From Rhizomonospora bruguierae (lineage in GTDB: Bacteria > Actinomycetota > Actinomycetes > Mycobacteriales > Micromonosporaceae), in assembly GCF_018397995.1 (NCBI RefSeq), contig NZ_BBQH01000029.1, forward strand, positions 40,255-104,254: a stretch of DNA of 64,000 nt, written 5' to 3'. How positions within the stretch are numbered: position 1 is the first letter of the stretch; every line of letters starts with the position of its first letter. The translations under genes were made by a program, and so were the position numbers. Below are positions 63,083 to 64,000 of this stretch, piece after piece. The notes below the pieces were generated by a model, which was not told the origin of the DNA, did not search any database, and saw only the letters and a program-made list of their open reading frames with translations.

Positions 63083-63868
63083 TCAGCGGCCGGTGAAGGT
63101 GGGGCGCTGCTTGGCGACGAAGGCGGCGGTGGCGTTCCGGTGGTCGGCGGTGGCGCCGCAGATCGCCTGGGCCTGCGCCTCGGCGGCGAGGGCGTCGGAG
63201 AGCATCGCGCCGTTGCCCAGGGAGAGCTCCCGCTTGATCGCGCCGTAGGCCACCGTCGGCCCGGCAGCGAGGCGCGCGGCGAGTTCCCACGCGGCCGGCA
63301 GGACCTGCTCGTCGTCGTCGGTCAGCCGGGTGAGCAGGCCCAGCCGGTCGGCGTCGGCCGCCCGGACCGGCTCGGCGAGGAGCATCAGCTCGGTCGCCTT
63401 GGCGTGCCCGACCAGCCGCGGCAGGCTCCACGAGACGCCGGTGTCCCCGGCCAGGCCGACGTTGGCGAACGCCATGAGAAACGTGGTGGACGGTCCGCCG
63501 ATGCGGAAGTCGGCGAGCAGGGTGAGCGCGGCACCGGCGCCGGCGGCCGTGCCCCGCACGGCGGCGATTACCGGCTTGGGCAGGTTGGCCAGGCGCTGCG
63601 CGATCGGGTTGTAGTGCTCCCGCACGGTGTTCAGCCCGCCCCCGCCGGCCAGCACGTCGACGTGCTCGCGCAGGTCCTGTCCGACGCAGAAGGCCCGCCC
63701 GGCGCCGGCCAGGACCACCGCCCGGCAGCTGCGGTCCGCCTCCAGTTCGGCCAGGGCGTCTCGGAGTGCCTCCTTGAGTGCGACGTTGAGGGAGTTCAAC
63801 GACTCCGGCCGGTTCAGGGTCAGGGTGGCGACGGCGTCGGTGCGCTCGACGAGCAGCGGCTCGGTCAC
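63083..63868 (-). CDS. enoyl-CoA hydratase/isomerase, PaaG-like
   Basis: The 261-residue crotonase has the oxyanion-hole blocks GAGRAFCVGQDLREH and RGTAAGAGAALTLLADFRI. At the catalytic loop it reads VGLAGDTGVSWSLPRLVG, with Asp rather than the two Glu of enoyl-CoA hydratase, as in PaaG, which isomerises epoxyphenylacetyl-CoA. No other paa gene is in the window. GAGGAGG lies about a dozen bases before the GTG at 63868. Confidence 0.85.
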   Translation of the reverse strand: MTEPLLVERTDAVATLTLNRPESLNSLNVALKEALRDALAELEADRSCRAVVLAGAGRAFCVGQDLREHVDVLAGGGGLNTVREHYNPIAQRLANLPKPVIAAVRGTAAGAGAALTLLADFRIGGPSTTFLMAFANVGLAGDTGVSWSLPRLVGHAKATELMLLAEPVRAADADRLGLLTRLTDDDEQVLPAAWELAARLAAGPTVAYGAIKRELSLGNGAMLSDALAAEAQAQAICGATADHRNATAAFVAKQRPTFTGR

Positions 63869-63886
63869 GGCGTTCGGGTGCCTCCT

Positions 63887-63956
63887 CGGTCGGGCCGGCG
63901 GGGCGCCGGCGGTCGGGCGTGCGGTCGGGCCGGCGGGGCGCCGGCGGCCGGGCGTG
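63887..63956. repeat. two tandem 35-bp GC-rich repeats
   Basis: The unit starting CGGTCGGGCCGGCGG occurs at 63887-63921 and 63922-63956 with one mismatch, and a partial third copy follows towards the right edge. It lies upstream of the crotonase gene. The remaining bases to 64000 show no gene. Confidence 0.75.
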
Positions 63957-64000
63957 CGGTCGGCCCGGCTGCCGGCTACGTCGGTGCGCCCGGAACCCGG

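Noticed and set aside
62949..63431. 160-codon minus-strand frame near the crotonase end
   Set aside because: Out of frame with the clear crotonase and composed of Arg/Ala/Gly runs.

Overview
This 64 kb window is very GC-rich and gene-dense. It comes from the chromosome of a high-GC actinobacterium, most likely a Micromonosporaceae member (Micromonospora-like). The grounds are: a mycothiol gene (mshA); a SenX3/RegX3-PhoU phosphate system; a BldN-type developmental sigma factor next to a DUF5667 (RsbN-like) anti-sigma candidate; the actinobacterial 33-residue ribosomal protein bS22; and many genes whose start codon lies 6-8 bases after a TANNNT box, i.e. leaderless transcription. The genus is inferred from overall character, not from a marker gene.

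Layout. 1-8520 is conserved core: a truncated methyltransferase and an SDR on the minus strand, then mshA, a YbjN-domain gene, a CaiB/AMACR-type racemase, gpmA, and phoU divergent from senX3-regX3. 8534-9757 holds a small unknown gene and a GlxA/AraC-type regulator. 9837-20552 looks like an accessory catabolic island: hydantoinase/oxoprolinase A and B subunits, an RraA-like aldolase/decarboxylase, an FAH-family hydrolase, a complete SsuA/NMT1-type ABC importer (ATPase, lipoprotein, two permeases) and a convergent LacI-family regulator. It is preceded by a perfect 34-bp palindrome and a good promoter. Its substrate is unknown.

20679-47122 returns to a core block that, from memory, resembles M. 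tuberculosis Rv0496-Rv0512 and the Streptomyces bldN-hem region. It holds a cysteine-rich protein, ppx, a TIM-barrel isomerase, a CGNR protein, proline dehydrogenase, a secreted HExxH protein, a MacAB-like exporter, an excisionase-type HTH, bS22, a GalE-like epimerase, an acyltransferase, a HAD-IB phosphatase, the rsbN/bldN pair, an acyl-CoA ligase, a glutaredoxin, a HAD hydrolase and a two-component system. It ends with rex-hemA-hemC-hemD-hemB, the front half of tetrapyrrole synthesis. A near-consensus Rex operator overlaps the rex promoter, tying haem synthesis to NADH/NAD+ balance.

47222-48875 is a compact minus-strand sulfur operon: cysteine dioxygenase, rhodanese and a receiver-less winged-helix regulator. 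It is headed by a 20-codon leaderless leader peptide ending in Arg-Cys-Arg and a 19-bp imperfect palindrome. 48957-54839 holds a double GNAT protein, a lytic transglycosylase, an FmdB-type zinc ribbon and a cyclase-ATPase signalling protein.

54891-64000 holds a secreted phospholipase A2, korAB (2-oxoglutarate:ferredoxin oxidoreductase), an isolated nuoA, a FolP2-like protein, a DivIVA-domain protein, an SRPBCC protein, a tag DNA glycosylase, an unknown protein and a PaaG-like crotonase, with GC-rich tandem repeats at the right edge. No tRNA, rRNA, CRISPR array, insertion sequence or integrase was recognised.
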